Source of the DNA: Paenibacillus polymyxa
GTDB lineage: Bacteria; Bacillota; Bacilli; Paenibacillales; Paenibacillaceae
Assembly: GCF_018614975.1 (NCBI RefSeq)
Contig: NZ_JAGGNR010000014.1
Coordinates: 1 to 64,000, forward strand
DNA: 64,000 nucleotides
Direction: 5' to 3'
The notes beneath the pieces are model-generated. The model was not told where the DNA came from. It searched no databases and saw only the letters and a list, made by a program, of their open reading frames with translations. Each line of letters begins with the position of its first letter. The first letter of the stretch is position 1. The translations under genes and the position numbers were made by a program. Positions 7,971-16,927 of this stretch are shown here, one piece after another.

Positions 7971-8363
7971 TCAATCATTCGCTTTATACTTGCTTAGCTT
8001 CTTATCCAGAACAGAAAATAAGTTCATAATCGTGCGATAATTGGAACCCAAGTCTCCAAGTGAACCACGTGAAGCTGAATACATATCCACCGCACTGCGA
8101 ACAGGACTTACCGAGATAATGGAAACTGTAATATCCATCGTTCGTCCAAAGGTAGTCCGCTTCTCCAGAATAACTTCTCCAACAGAAGGCACTTCATGCA
8201 GCACTTTATAACCCGGAATCTTTTTGAGTGTCGAAGAGACCTCTTCCCAGGCTCTGTCTTTGGATAAGTTATAATACCGTGTTTTTAACTTGGGATCCTT
8301 GGCTCGATCGCTGGTCCCCTCCATGCTGCGGATGATACCGACGAGCGTTCTCTTTAAGGTCAA
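7971..8363 (-). CDS. DUF1499 family protein
   Basis: 130 residues. From AWEEVSSTLKKIPGYKV to SRGSLGDLGSNYRTIMNLF the sequence has the DUF1499 pattern (AW..L...I; S.SR.G..DLG.N..R). The function of the family is unknown. The start is TTG 8363 with AAGGAGG 7 nt upstream; the frame stays open further upstream but lacks another good site. No signal peptide is present. It converges with tpx. Confidence 0.75.
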   Translation of the reverse strand: MTLKRTLVGIIRSMEGTSDRAKDPKLKTRYYNLSKDRAWEEVSSTLKKIPGYKVLHEVPSVGEVILEKRTTFGRTMDITVSIISVSPVRSAVDMYSASRGSLGDLGSNYRTIMNLFSVLDKKLSKYKAND

Positions 8364-8483
8364 GACCCTTCCTCCTTTGAATGTAACCGTTCCATTTATG
8401 TATCTTAGTGTAACATTGTTCAAGTAGTAACAAAAGAGCAAGCATCATATTTATCGTAAAACCAATCAAAAACATTCATCACA

Positions 8484-8530
8484 ACTTAAAAACACCCTGA
8501 AATTCCTTCTGAAGAGGAAAAGTCAGGGTG
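8484..8530 (-). terminator. Terminator of the 6S-like RNA gene
   Basis: On the minus strand, CACCCTGA pairs with TCAGGGTG, with an inner TTCCT/AGGAA stem, followed by TTTTTAAG. Confidence 0.8.
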
Positions 8531-8737
8531 CTGTACATGAAGATTTAGGAACCCGCCTATGCCGTCCGGCTACATTGTCTTATGAACCTGCTTGGCAGGT
8601 GGGTGACCGCAAAAATGCTTTTGAAGTCCCCATGTCGTATAGACAGGGCTTTTCAGCAACATTCTGTGTTGATCTCCCGAAGACATCATCATTGGTTCAA
8701 AACAACGAATAACCGAAACGTACATCGCAGGATGTAC
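8531..8737 (-). ncRNA. ssrS: Structured non-coding RNA, probable 6S RNA
   Basis: A transcription unit of about 210 nt with its own promoter and terminator and no plausible ORF. The 5' end (GUACAU) can pair with the 3' end (AUGUAC) as a closing stem. A long irregular rod ends in an apical hairpin with GUC/GAC and CCC/GGG pairs near 8625-8660. The 3' strand carries a small ACCUGC-CAA-GCAGGU hairpin, as in the 6S central bubble. On the 5' strand at about nt 35-48, GUUUUGAACCAAU resembles the product-RNA template of Bacillus 6S-1 (remembered as AGUUUUGACCGAAC). 6S RNA binds the housekeeping RNA polymerase. Presence of an RNA gene is more certain than its identity. Confidence 0.65.
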
Positions 8738-8741
8738 AATT

Positions 8742-8770
8742 ATTATATCCCTAACTGTGTAAAAAGTAAA
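8742..8770 (-). promoter_or_regulatory. Promoter of the 6S-like RNA gene
   Basis: TTTACT (8765-8770) and a perfect TATAAT (8742-8747) are 17 bp apart on the minus strand. The expected start is at about 8735-8737, at the 5' end of the closing stem. Confidence 0.65.
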
Positions 8771-8787
8771 TGGCGATCCATCATGTT

Positions 8788-9600
8788 TTATTTTTGCAAT
8801 GTAATGTTTTTGTCGTCTGATGGCTCAGATGTTTCACCATTCGCTGCTGATTGTTCAGCCAGCGCAGCAGCTTCCTCTTCTTCCTTCTTGAGTTGCATCT
8901 TCTCCATCTGCTCCTGCATCTTGTTGAAGGTTGCGTAGAAGTTAAAGAAAGCGAACCAAGCAATGATGCTGATAATGAAAAAAACGAACAAGACCGGATA
9001 ACGGAAACCGATGTAGAACAGCAATCCGCTTCCCAGCAATGTGGAAAATACACGAAATGGTCTGATCAGCGTAAGCAATACCGCGTTTTTGATAATCAGT
9101 CCGATGGACATATGATAGTGTACAACCATCGAGAAAAAGTTAAAGAGTGATACAAATAACAAAAGAAGCAGTACTAGCATGATGATTCCCACGAGCTGCA
9201 TGTTGCGGAACTGCGTCATGTACACTGTATAATCCAGATACATAATCGCGAACAGCAGTGTGTAAAAAATGCCCCCAATTAAACTTTGCTTGTAGTTTTC
9301 CTTGTAACCTACAAAGAAAGTACGGAAGATCGGCACATCCGTATCGCCCATATTCCATTTACGAACAACCGTAAACAGCGCCGAAGTCGCCGGGAACAGT
9401 GTAAGCGGTGCCACAATAGCTATAGCCCAGTTCATTTGCAATGATTCGTTGGCGAGGTTCTGCTGCATCACGAGCAGTTTCATAATCAAGAAAAACAAGA
9501 ACGGAGACGAGCAAATAGCCCACAACAGATTGGTTGCGGCCAGTCTCGTAATCCACTCTGTAAGCCGGTAGATCCCACCCATAGCTCCTTTAAATTCCAA
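8788..9600 (-). CDS. DUF624 (YesL-type) membrane protein
   Basis: A 270-residue protein with about five to six hydrophobic segments and the DUF624 layout (N-terminal GGIYRLTEWITRLAATNLLW, then FRTFFVGYKENYKQS). The C-terminal 45 residues are a charged, glutamate-rich cytoplasmic tail. YesL relatives often sit beside sugar ABC transporters, but none is here. The start is taken as TTG 9600 with GGAGGAG upstream; ATG 9582 has a site only 2 nt away. No terminator lies directly behind it; the next gene down is the 6S-like RNA. Confidence 0.8.
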   Translation of the reverse strand: MEFKGAMGGIYRLTEWITRLAATNLLWAICSSPFLFFLIMKLLVMQQNLANESLQMNWAIAIVAPLTLFPATSALFTVVRKWNMGDTDVPIFRTFFVGYKENYKQSLIGGIFYTLLFAIMYLDYTVYMTQFRNMQLVGIIMLVLLLLLFVSLFNFFSMVVHYHMSIGLIIKNAVLLTLIRPFRVFSTLLGSGLLFYIGFRYPVLFVFFIISIIAWFAFFNFYATFNKMQEQMEKMQLKKEEEEAAALAEQSAANGETSEPSDDKNITLQK

Positions 9601-9767
9601 ACATTTCTCCTCCTCTGCAGCCTTGCGAATTACCTGAAGTCTAATATTAATATACCTTATTATAGATAGGAAAAGCCAGTACTTCCCGAAAAGAGATCGT
9701 CATTGTCCTTAGCTAGCGCTTCTGGCCGCTTCTGACAGTGAAAAAAATGATGCAGTAATTTTGAAAA

Positions 9768-9801
9768 TAAAAAAAATGGAGCAGTTGCCCGCTCCATTTT
9801 T
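9768..9801 (-). terminator. cshA terminator
   Basis: AATGGAGC pairs with GCTCCATT, flanked by T-tracts in both directions; on the minus strand the stem is followed by TTTTTTTT. Confidence 0.85.
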
Positions 9802-9818
9802 CAGATTATACGTTTATA

Positions 9819-11417
9819 TTACTCGAAAGAAGAATCTTTCGCTGGACGACGTCCTTCGTTGCTACTTGGACGAGGTTTGCGGTCACGGTTGTAACCACCT
9901 TCTCTGCTGCCGCCACCAGTGCTGCTGCTACTGCTGCTGCTGTTACGATCACGGTTGTAGCCACCACGTCCGCCACCACTACTGTTGCGGTCACGGTTGT
10001 AGCCACTGCTGCTGCTACCACTGCTGCGGTTACCGCTGTAACCCGATGGTTTCCGTCCGCCAGAGCGAACATCCGGTTTACGACGTTTCGCACGAATTGG
10101 ATCTTCAGGAGTCAGATCAACTTGAGCATCTTTCTTGTCACCTGTCAGGAGCTTCAGTGCAGCCGACAACAGTTGAACAGAATCATATTGCTCAAGCATT
10201 TGAATTGCAATACCTTTGTATTCGTTAAGTTCGCCTGATTGTACGATTTCCAGCAAGCGCTCTGCTGTCAAACGTTGTTTACCTTCAACTGCCTCTGCCA
10301 TTGTTGGCAGTGGTTTACGTGGAATACGGTGACGTGTTACACGCTCGATGAAGTGCAAGTGATCAATCTCACGCGGTGTAACGAAGGACCAAGCAGCACC
10401 CTCTTTACCCGCACGGCCTGTACGACCGATACGGTGAACATAGCTCTCAGGATCTTGCGGAAGGTCAAAGTTAACAACATGAGTTACGCCGGATACGTCG
10501 AGACCACGGGCAGCCACGTCTGTTGCAACGAGTACGTCAATGCTACCGTCACGGAACTTACGCATTACCGCATCACGTTGATTCTGGGACAAATCACCAT
10601 GAAGACCGTCTGCAGAATATCCACGTTTTTGCAAAGCTTCAGCCAATTCGTCAACACGACGTTTTGTACGTCCGAATACGATCGCCAGTTCAGGAGATTC
10701 CATATCCAGCAAACGGCTCAACGCTTCGAATTTTTGACGCTCAGGTACTTCGATATAGGATTGGTCAATCAATGGTGCACTAACATGTTTCGGAATCACA
10801 GAAATGTGCTCAGGATTGTTCAGGAATTGTTGTGCCAATTTTTGAATGTTAGGAGGCATTGTTGCTGAGAACAGCATCGTTTGACGCTCGGCTGGAACTT
10901 GTTTCAGGATGGATTGGATATCCTCCATGAAACCCATGTCGAGCATTTCATCTGCTTCATCCAGAACAACGGTTTGTACATCTTCAAGCTTGATTGTTTT
11001 ACGGTTAATATGGTCAAGGAGACGACCAGGTGTACCAATGATAATCTGTGGTTTTCTTTTCAGTGCACGAATCTGACGAACGATATCTTGTCCGCCGTAG
11101 ATTGGCAGGGAGCGCAGACCTTTGAAGCGAGTGAGTTTTTCGATCTCTTCAGCAACTTGGATTGCAAGTTCACGTGTAGGTGCCATAATAAGGGCGCGGA
11201 TTTTCTCGTCACTTTTGACGATTTTGCTGATCAACGGAATACCGAATGCAGCTGTTTTACCTGTACCTGTTTGTGCTTGACCAATCAAATCTCTTCCTTC
11301 AAGTGCCAAAGGAATTGCTTTCGATTGGATTGGTGTTGCTTCTTCAAACCCGAGCTCAGTGATGGCTTGCAGCACCAGCGGTTCAAGATTGAAATCTGAG
11401 AAATTTAAATTTGTCAA
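9819..11417 (-). CDS. cshA: DEAD-box RNA helicase CshA
   Basis: A 532-residue helicase with Q motif ([19 protein letters not shown]), [23 protein letters not shown] and HRIGRTGR. It unwinds RNA in mRNA decay, ribosome assembly and cold adaptation. The last 80 residues are a low-complexity Ser/Gly/Arg tail with three GYNRDR repeats, typical of RNA binding. The start is TTG 11417, with AAGGAG 11 nt upstream. An out-of-frame ATG starting a 14-codon ORF lies directly after that site and overlaps the start. The gene is monocistronic. Confidence 0.96.
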   Translation of the reverse strand: MTNLNFSDFNLEPLVLQAITELGFEEATPIQSKAIPLALEGRDLIGQAQTGTGKTAAFGIPLISKIVKSDEKIRALIMAPTRELAIQVAEEIEKLTRFKGLRSLPIYGGQDIVRQIRALKRKPQIIIGTPGRLLDHINRKTIKLEDVQTVVLDEADEMLDMGFMEDIQSILKQVPAERQTMLFSATMPPNIQKLAQQFLNNPEHISVIPKHVSAPLIDQSYIEVPERQKFEALSRLLDMESPELAIVFGRTKRRVDELAEALQKRGYSADGLHGDLSQNQRDAVMRKFRDGSIDVLVATDVAARGLDVSGVTHVVNFDLPQDPESYVHRIGRTGRAGKEGAAWSFVTPREIDHLHFIERVTRHRIPRKPLPTMAEAVEGKQRLTAERLLEIVQSGELNEYKGIAIQMLEQYDSVQLLSAALKLLTGDKKDAQVDLTPEDPIRAKRRKPDVRSGGRKPSGYSGNRSSGSSSSGYNRDRNSSGGGRGGYNRDRNSSSSSSSTGGGSREGGYNRDRKPRPSSNEGRRPAKDSSFE

Positions 11418-11439
11418 AATTATTCATACTCCTTTTATA

Positions 11440-11457
11440 TGGTGGACATGGTGGACA
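11440..11457 (-). repeat. Tandem 9-bp repeat in the cshA leader
   Basis: TGGTGGACA occurs twice in a row (TGTCCACCA on the transcribed strand), just upstream of the cshA ribosome site. It may act in the mRNA leader; no function is known. Confidence 0.45.
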
Positions 11458-11589
11458 ATCCACTTTGTTGTCTGTATTCTTAAGTAGCGTTAATATTTAT
11501 AGGGTATCCCAACGTGGCAAATTATTTTCACGAACGATTATAATTCCATGAATGGGTCCCCAACATAAGACTAAAACTACATACATGTG

Positions 11590-11637
11590 TTTGAAACATT
11601 TCAAAATTTTATTGCTCCATTTAGGAAAAGTTTCCTA
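11590..11637. promoter_or_regulatory. Two 16-bp dyads upstream of yitT
   Basis: TTTGAAA-CA-TTTCAAA (11590-11605) and TAGGAAA-AG-TTTCCTA (11622-11637) are perfect 7-2-7 inverted repeats with centres 32 bp apart, about three helical turns. They lie in the roughly 300-bp gap between the divergent cshA and yitT genes, which holds no other gene I can support. Confidence 0.5.
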
Positions 11638-11722
11638 CTCAAGAATATCCACAAATTATTATATCACAAAACAATTCAAGATTACCAGCAATCTGGTTTT
11701 AAATATAAATGAGGTGATTAAA

Positions 11723-12544
11723 TTGCCCAAAATAATTTGGCACTCTTTAGTGATCATTTTGGGTGCTGCAGCTATTGCCTGCGGCTTTAACTGGTTTTTG
11801 GTCCCCCATCAGCTTTTAAGCGGCGGGGTATCCGGTATTTCAATGCTTCTGGGTTATTTTACTACGTTGAATCTTAGTATAATGTATTTTGTTCTTAACA
11901 TTCCCCTGCTCATTGCAGGTTGGTTTATTCTTGGACGACGCTTCATTACATTAAGTATTCTTTCGGTAGCAGCCACTTCCTGGTTCATTGCGCTTCTGCC
12001 TGTTTTTGCTGTGGCTACAGACCCTTTACTTAGTTCTGTATTTGGCGGTGTGCTTATTGGAATGGGCACTGGCGTTTCCTTCCGAGTCGGTGGCTCCACA
12101 GGAGGACTCGACATTGTTGGGTCCATTTTCACGCGAAAACGAGACTTTCCGATTGGTACAGTGATGGCCGGCATGAATGGTTCGATCATTATGCTTGCAG
12201 GTTACCTGAGTGACAATTGGAATACAGCCTTGGCTTCCATGGTATCCATCTACATTACAGGCAAAGTGCTTGATCTGATCCATATCAGTCACGTCAAAGT
12301 AACACTGTACATTATTACAAACGAAACCGAAGCCATGTTAAAAAAATTACTTGTTCGGCCTCGTGGAGTTACCAAAATCAAAACTCAGGGAGCATACACG
12401 GATATTGAAAAAGACATGCTCATGACCGTTACCACCCGCTACGAGTTGGTTGAAATTAAACGTATTATCAAGGATACAGATCCAAACGCTTTTGTTAACA
12501 TTGTGGAAACGGTTGGTGTTATGGGTTCATTCCGCAGAAGTTGA
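11723..12544 (+). CDS. yitT: YitT family membrane protein (DUF161 plus DUF2179)
   Basis: 273 residues: five to six membrane helices of the YitT/DUF161 type (GFNWFLVPHQLLSGGVSGI, FRVGGSTGGLDIVG) and a C-terminal cytosolic DUF2179 domain (KVTLYIITNE to TVTTRYELVEIK). The role is unknown. The start is TTG 11723, with GAGGTG 6 nt upstream; the 57 codons before it in the same open frame show no membrane or domain character. Members often occur in several copies per Bacilli genome. Confidence 0.9.
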   Translation: MPKIIWHSLVIILGAAAIACGFNWFLVPHQLLSGGVSGISMLLGYFTTLNLSIMYFVLNIPLLIAGWFILGRRFITLSILSVAATSWFIALLPVFAVATDPLLSSVFGGVLIGMGTGVSFRVGGSTGGLDIVGSIFTRKRDFPIGTVMAGMNGSIIMLAGYLSDNWNTALASMVSIYITGKVLDLIHISHVKVTLYIITNETEAMLKKLLVRPRGVTKIKTQGAYTDIEKDMLMTVTTRYELVEIKRIIKDTDPNAFVNIVETVGVMGSFRRS

Positions 12545-12557
12545 GACACCTGTACGG

Positions 12558-12585
12558 TTAACATTTCACAACATTGTGGTATAAT
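12558..12585 (+). promoter_or_regulatory. Probable promoter of the small gene at 12.7 kb
   Basis: TTAACA (12558-12563) and TATAAT (12580-12585), spacer 16 bp. It would give a leader of about 120 nt. Confidence 0.5.
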
Positions 12586-12712
12586 AACGGTGTACGGCTT
12601 CTAAATATGTTGTATAGCAGGTTCAACCCTTCAATTTCACAGGCCATATGCTTTCCCGAATTGCACCGAATGACTTACCATTTTGGAATTCGAGTAGGAA
12701 AGGGTGATTATT

Positions 12713-12907
12713 GTGGATATGGAAACGGTAAAACTGTTTGAAATTGTCAACAGATGGTGCCCGGAAATGCTCCCTTTCTTGAAACCGAATGAACTCGACT
12801 CACTGATTGTCCTCCGGGATGGGCTGGGCATCCTGGAACAGGGAGACGCAATGGAAATCATTCAGTACAGTATTTGTGAGCATCAAAATGAGATTTACAT
12901 TCAATAA
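12713..12907 (+). CDS. Small hypothetical protein
   Basis: 64 residues from GTG 12713, with GGAAAGGGTG upstream; ATG 12719 is an alternative. The product is acidic and amphipathic (VKLFEIVNRWCPEMLPFLK, then DSLIVLRDGLGILEQGDA), with no membrane segment or known motif. A promoter precedes it and a terminator-like hairpin follows, so it is a plausible real monocistronic gene. I do not recognise the family. Confidence 0.65.
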   Translation: MDMETVKLFEIVNRWCPEMLPFLKPNELDSLIVLRDGLGILEQGDAMEIIQYSICEHQNEIYIQ

Positions 12908-12928
12908 TTTTTTTTTCAGATTGATCAC

Positions 12929-12969
12929 GCCGCTTCTTGCAGGGGATTTCCTCAGCAGGTAGCGGTTTT
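12929..12969 (+). terminator. Probable terminator
   Basis: CCGCT pairs with AGCGG with a partly paired interior (TTGC/GCA, AGG/CCT), followed by TTTTCATTTTTTT. Confidence 0.5.
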
Positions 12970-13070
12970 CATTTTTTTCATGTGTTTCATTACTTGATTA
13001 ATATGGTTAAAATCCCAGAGGCTTTAATGTATAATTCATACATGGAATGCACATAAGGGAGTTGAAATGA

Positions 13071-14252
13071 ATGAACATGTTATGGGCTTTACTGGCTATG
13101 GCCTTTGGAAGCTTTGGTGGTGCCCCCGCAGTGGCGGACCAGGGAAATCCTCAATTCCAATCGCTAACCAACGGTTTTAACACCGCAATTATCCAATCTC
13201 AAAAAGATCAGGTTGTTATTGACGCCGATAACCCACCTGCCAAAATTGATCCTCAACCTGATGCACCCGTGGTCAAGGGTATCTATGTTACGGCCTACAG
13301 CGCCGGCGGCGCACGTATGAAAGAATTGCTGGAACTGACAGACAGTACAGAACTGAATGCCATGGTCATTGATATCAAAGACGATCTCGGCTACATAACT
13401 TATCCCACAGAAAACAAAGCGCTTCAGAAAATGGGCAAATCCCAACCTTTTATTCGGGATATCGATGCCTTGATGAAACGATTGCAAAAACATGAGGTCT
13501 ACCCGATTGCACGTGTCGTTGTATTCAAAGATACGATTCTTGCCAAGAAAAATCCGGAGCTCTCATTCCGAAACAAGGATGGATCTGTATGGGCGAATGG
13601 CAAAGGAGACAGCTTCGTGAATCCGTACAGCAAGGAAGTATGGGACTATAACATTGAGATAGCCAAGGAAGCAGCGAAGCTTGGATTCAAAGAGATTCAA
13701 TTTGACTACGTTCGTTTCCCGGAAGGTTTCGAAACTCGAGCCGATGTACTGAAATATACCAAATCTGACAAGTCCCGCGTCGATGTCGTGGCTGAATTCG
13801 TGCAATATGCACGCAAGGAGTTGGCCCCGCTAGGTGTTCGTGTCTCTGTTGATATTTTCGGTTATGCCGCTTCTGTACCTGCGGCTGAAGGCATTGGACA
13901 GGATTTTGTTAAGATATCCGAAAATGTGGACGTGATCTCACCGATGGTATACCCTAGTCACTATTCAACTGGCTGGTATGGGGTCAAGGACCCTGACAAA
14001 GATCCTTACACAATTATCAAGGGTTCAATGGAAGATACGCATAAGAAACTGGACCCCACCAAAGAGCTCAAACCCGTCATTCGTCCGTGGATCCAGGACT
14101 TCACAGCAAGCTGGCTGGGCAGCGGGCATTATATCAAGTATGGCAATAAACAAGTGGAAGACCAGATTAGAGCGATGAAAGACATGGATGTGCATGAATA
14201 TCTGCTCTGGAATGCGTCCAACCGTTATACATCAGGTGTACAATATAAGTAA
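13071..14252 (+). CDS. Putative glycoside hydrolase (DUF4015/GHL13), secreted
   Basis: 393 residues. A short signal peptide ends near PAVADQ, followed by about 45 linker residues and a TIM-barrel-like DUF4015 domain (KGIYVTAYSAGG, LNAMVIDIKDDLGYITYPTE, IQFDYVRFPEG, VDIFGYAAS). These families are predicted glycosidases; the substrate is not known. ATG 13071 has AAGGGAG about 10 nt upstream. An ATG at 13067 is in another frame. The gene is monocistronic, with a TATAAT at about 13031 and a clear terminator. Confidence 0.85.
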   Translation: MNMLWALLAMAFGSFGGAPAVADQGNPQFQSLTNGFNTAIIQSQKDQVVIDADNPPAKIDPQPDAPVVKGIYVTAYSAGGARMKELLELTDSTELNAMVIDIKDDLGYITYPTENKALQKMGKSQPFIRDIDALMKRLQKHEVYPIARVVVFKDTILAKKNPELSFRNKDGSVWANGKGDSFVNPYSKEVWDYNIEIAKEAAKLGFKEIQFDYVRFPEGFETRADVLKYTKSDKSRVDVVAEFVQYARKELAPLGVRVSVDIFGYAASVPAAEGIGQDFVKISENVDVISPMVYPSHYSTGWYGVKDPDKDPYTIIKGSMEDTHKKLDPTKELKPVIRPWIQDFTASWLGSGHYIKYGNKQVEDQIRAMKDMDVHEYLLWNASNRYTSGVQYK

Positions 14253-14283
14253 TCCGCACTCTTTCACACTTCTCATTTCATCC

Positions 14284-14318
14284 AACCTCGTTCTGCTTGA
14301 AGCGGAGCGAGGTTTTTT
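14284..14318 (+). terminator. Terminator of the DUF4015 gene
   Basis: AACCTCG pairs with CGAGGTT, with an inner GCTT/AGC pairing, and runs into TTTTTT. Confidence 0.85.
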
Positions 14319-14449
14319 GGTATCCATTTTTCTCTGTACCCTCTACTCTGCTTCTGTCCCTATTCAAATTGAACAAAATCCACTACAATAAATAGCTGTC
14401 CATATATGACACTCGGATGACATCTCTTTAGAATAGCGAGGCATTGCCA

Positions 14450-15808
14450 GTGAACATGAACACAACAAGCTTTTCACAAAAAGTGAAGCAATTCCTGATT
14501 ATATTTTTGCCCATCTTCACCACTCAAATCGCCCTCTCTGCCATGTCGTTCTTCGACACGAATATGTCAGGCAAGTTTTCTCCGGCCGACCTTGCAGGCG
14601 TTGCGATCGGCACAAGTCTGTGGATGCCAGTTCAAACTGGACTAAGCGGGATTCTAATTGGCATAACACCTGTCGTTTCACATCTGTTAGGTTCCAAACG
14701 TAATGATCAGATCGGGTATAACGTCATACAGGCGTTGTATCTTGGAATTGCCGTCAGTCTCGTCGTGATCGGAGCCGGGGCGTTGTTACTTGCCCCTATA
14801 CTGAACGGGATGCCTCTGGAGCCTCGTGTTGCCCAAGTTGCCTTCTATTTTTTGTGCGCACTCGCTTTTGGCATTATCCCACTCTTCGGATATACGGTGC
14901 TACGCAGCTTCATGGATGCACTAGGCCAAACGCGAGCTACAATGTTTATTACGCTGGTCTCCCTGCCCGTTAATATCTTGCTGAATTATCTGTTGATATT
15001 TGGTCGCTGGGGTTTCCCACAATTGGGCGGCGTTGGCGCTGGAGTCGCTACAGCTTGTACGTACTGGCTCATCTTTCTCATTAGTCTCTTTTTTGTCCAT
15101 CGGGTTGAACCTTTCGCCAAATACGGCATTTTCCGTCAGTTGACACGCATATCTCTGGGCAAATGGAAAGAGTTACTTAAAATCGGGGTTCCGATTGGAT
15201 TCGCAACTTTTTTCGAAACGTCCATCTTCGCTGCTGTGACTTTAATGATGAGTCGTTTTGACACCACAACGATCGCTGCCCATCAAGCGGCGCTGAACTT
15301 CGCTTCTACGCTCTACATGCTGCCTGTGAGCATATGTATGGCTCTGACAATCCTTGTGGGCTATGAGGCAGGTGCAGGGCGTCTGAGAGATGCCAAACAA
15401 TACAGTCTGCTCGGAATTGGTGGAGCCATCGGGCTCTCACTGCTGACAGCCATCGTGTTGATTGTGTTCGGCGAACAGATTGCAGGCGTATATTCAAACG
15501 ATCGAGAGGTCATTGCACTTACGCAGCATTTCCTCATCTACGCCATTTTCTTTCAGATCTCGGATGCCATTGCTACACCGACCCAGGGAGCATTGCGTGG
15601 CTACAAAGATGTTAATCCGGCACTAATCATTACGTTCGTAGCTTATTGGATTATTGGCTTGCCTGTAGGTTATCTAACTGCTACGTATACTTCACTCGGT
15701 GCCTTCGGTTACTGGATCGGACTCATTGCCGGCCTTGCTGTAGGAGCAACAGCACTTCTCTGGAGGCTCTTTTGGGTACAAAAACAAGCCGCCCTGCGCA
15801 AAGCGTAA
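14450..15808 (+). CDS. MATE family efflux transporter (NorM-like)
   Basis: A protein of about 450 residues with 12 predicted membrane helices in two related halves, including [21 protein letters not shown] and the second-half match [23 protein letters not shown] proteins export cationic compounds in exchange for Na+ or H+. GTG 14450 lies 8 nt after GCGAGG; TTG 14444 and ATG 14456 are also in frame. It converges with pfkA across a bidirectional terminator. Substrate unknown. Confidence 0.9.
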   Translation: MNMNTTSFSQKVKQFLIIFLPIFTTQIALSAMSFFDTNMSGKFSPADLAGVAIGTSLWMPVQTGLSGILIGITPVVSHLLGSKRNDQIGYNVIQALYLGIAVSLVVIGAGALLLAPILNGMPLEPRVAQVAFYFLCALAFGIIPLFGYTVLRSFMDALGQTRATMFITLVSLPVNILLNYLLIFGRWGFPQLGGVGAGVATACTYWLIFLISLFFVHRVEPFAKYGIFRQLTRISLGKWKELLKIGVPIGFATFFETSIFAAVTLMMSRFDTTTIAAHQAALNFASTLYMLPVSICMALTILVGYEAGAGRLRDAKQYSLLGIGGAIGLSLLTAIVLIVFGEQIAGVYSNDREVIALTQHFLIYAIFFQISDAIATPTQGALRGYKDVNPALIITFVAYWIIGLPVGYLTATYTSLGAFGYWIGLIAGLAVGATALLWRLFWVQKQAALRKA

Positions 15809-15848
15809 CATCGATATGGATTGGATATACTCACTCCGTGAAACAACA

Positions 15849-15888
15849 AAAAGAGCACCATCCTCGTTCATGCGGGATAGTGCTCTTT
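15849..15888. terminator. Bidirectional terminator between MATE and pfkA
   Basis: AAAGAGCAC-ATCC pairs with GGAT-GTGCTCTTT around a 10-nt loop, with A/T tracts on both sides. Confidence 0.85.
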
Positions 15889-15902
15889 GCTTATGAAGCG
15901 TA

Positions 15903-16874
15903 TTATTGGGACAACCGTTGTGCAAGTTCGTACGTTTCCATATCGAAATCTTTTTTCGTGTTAACCACTTTATCAATATCCGTCAGGGTAAGTTCACCCT
16001 TGATAAAGCCACAACCTTTGTCTGTCTCGCCTGCAATCAGACTGCGAACAGCGAAGTCGCCCAGGCGGCTTGCCAGATTACGGTCGAATGGTGTCGGCGT
16101 ACCCCCACGCTGAATATGACCCAAGACGGTTACACGCGGCTCATACGTTGGGCAACGTTCCATCAGTTCTTTTGCCACATCCTCACCCTTGCCCACGCCT
16201 TCAGCAACGATGATAATACTGTGACGTTTGCCGTGTGCAAAGTTGGCTTTCATGCGGTCTGCCACTTCGTCCATGTCAAACGGAACTTCCGGCACTAGAA
16301 TCGTTTCCGCACCCGAAGCAAGTCCGGCATGCAGGGCGATATCCCCACAGTGACGACCCATAACTTCAACGATGGAAGAACGTTCGTGTGAAGACATCGT
16401 ATCACGCAATTTGTTCACTGCATCCACCACTACGCTTACAGCTGTATCAAATCCGATGGTATAGTCGGTGAATGAAATGTCGTTATCGATCGTTCCTGGC
16501 AGTCCCATCGTGTTAATGCCCAGCTTGCTCAGTTTGTTCGCTCCATTGTAGGAACCATCCCCACCGATAACAACCAGACCGTCAATGCCACGTGCACGCA
16601 GAATGTCTGCACCCTTTTGTTGACCTTCCGCCGAGTAGAATTCCTTGCATCGTGCCGATTGCAGCACCGTGCCGCCACGCTGGATAATATCCCCGACACT
16701 CCGCAGATCCATTGGGAAAATGTCATTATTCAAAAGACCTTGGTATCCACGTTGCACTCCGTATACTTCGAGACCGTAGAACAGTCCACTGCGAACTACC
16801 GCACGAACAGCCGCGTTCATTCCCTGTGAATCACCACCGCTCGTTAATACTGCGATTTTCTTTACTGCTGTCAT
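15903..16874 (-). CDS. pfkA: ATP-dependent 6-phosphofructokinase
   Basis: 323 residues, the usual size for bacterial PfkA, which makes fructose-1,6-bisphosphate in glycolysis. Motifs seen are the ATP loop LTSGGDSQGMNAAVR, IGGDGSYNGA, the catalytic LPGTIDNDI, the substrate motif VEVMGRHCGDIAL and VLGHIQRGGTPTPFDR. In the first loop Gln replaces the common Pro (GGDSPGMN or GGDAPGMN). AGGAGGAAG precedes the ATG. The gene stands alone instead of with pyk and acc genes, so a second pfkA in the genome is possible. Confidence 0.97.
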   Translation of the reverse strand: MTAVKKIAVLTSGGDSQGMNAAVRAVVRSGLFYGLEVYGVQRGYQGLLNNDIFPMDLRSVGDIIQRGGTVLQSARCKEFYSAEGQQKGADILRARGIDGLVVIGGDGSYNGANKLSKLGINTMGLPGTIDNDISFTDYTIGFDTAVSVVVDAVNKLRDTMSSHERSSIVEVMGRHCGDIALHAGLASGAETILVPEVPFDMDEVADRMKANFAHGKRHSIIIVAEGVGKGEDVAKELMERCPTYEPRVTVLGHIQRGGTPTPFDRNLASRLGDFAVRSLIAGETDKGCGFIKGELTLTDIDKVVNTKKDFDMETYELAQRLSQ

Positions 16875-16927
16875 GATGTTTCTTCCTCCTCTAATTTCAC
16901 TTCAGGCTCCGCAACAATACACCTGAC

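Noticed and set aside
9761..10228. 155-residue Cys/His-rich open frame on the plus strand
   Set aside because: It is the antisense shadow of the Ser/Gly/Arg repeat tail of cshA; the Cys runs come from its repeated codons.
10239..11399. Two long plus-strand frames (209 and 172 residues)
   Set aside because: Antisense to conserved DEAD-box motifs of cshA; no domain content.
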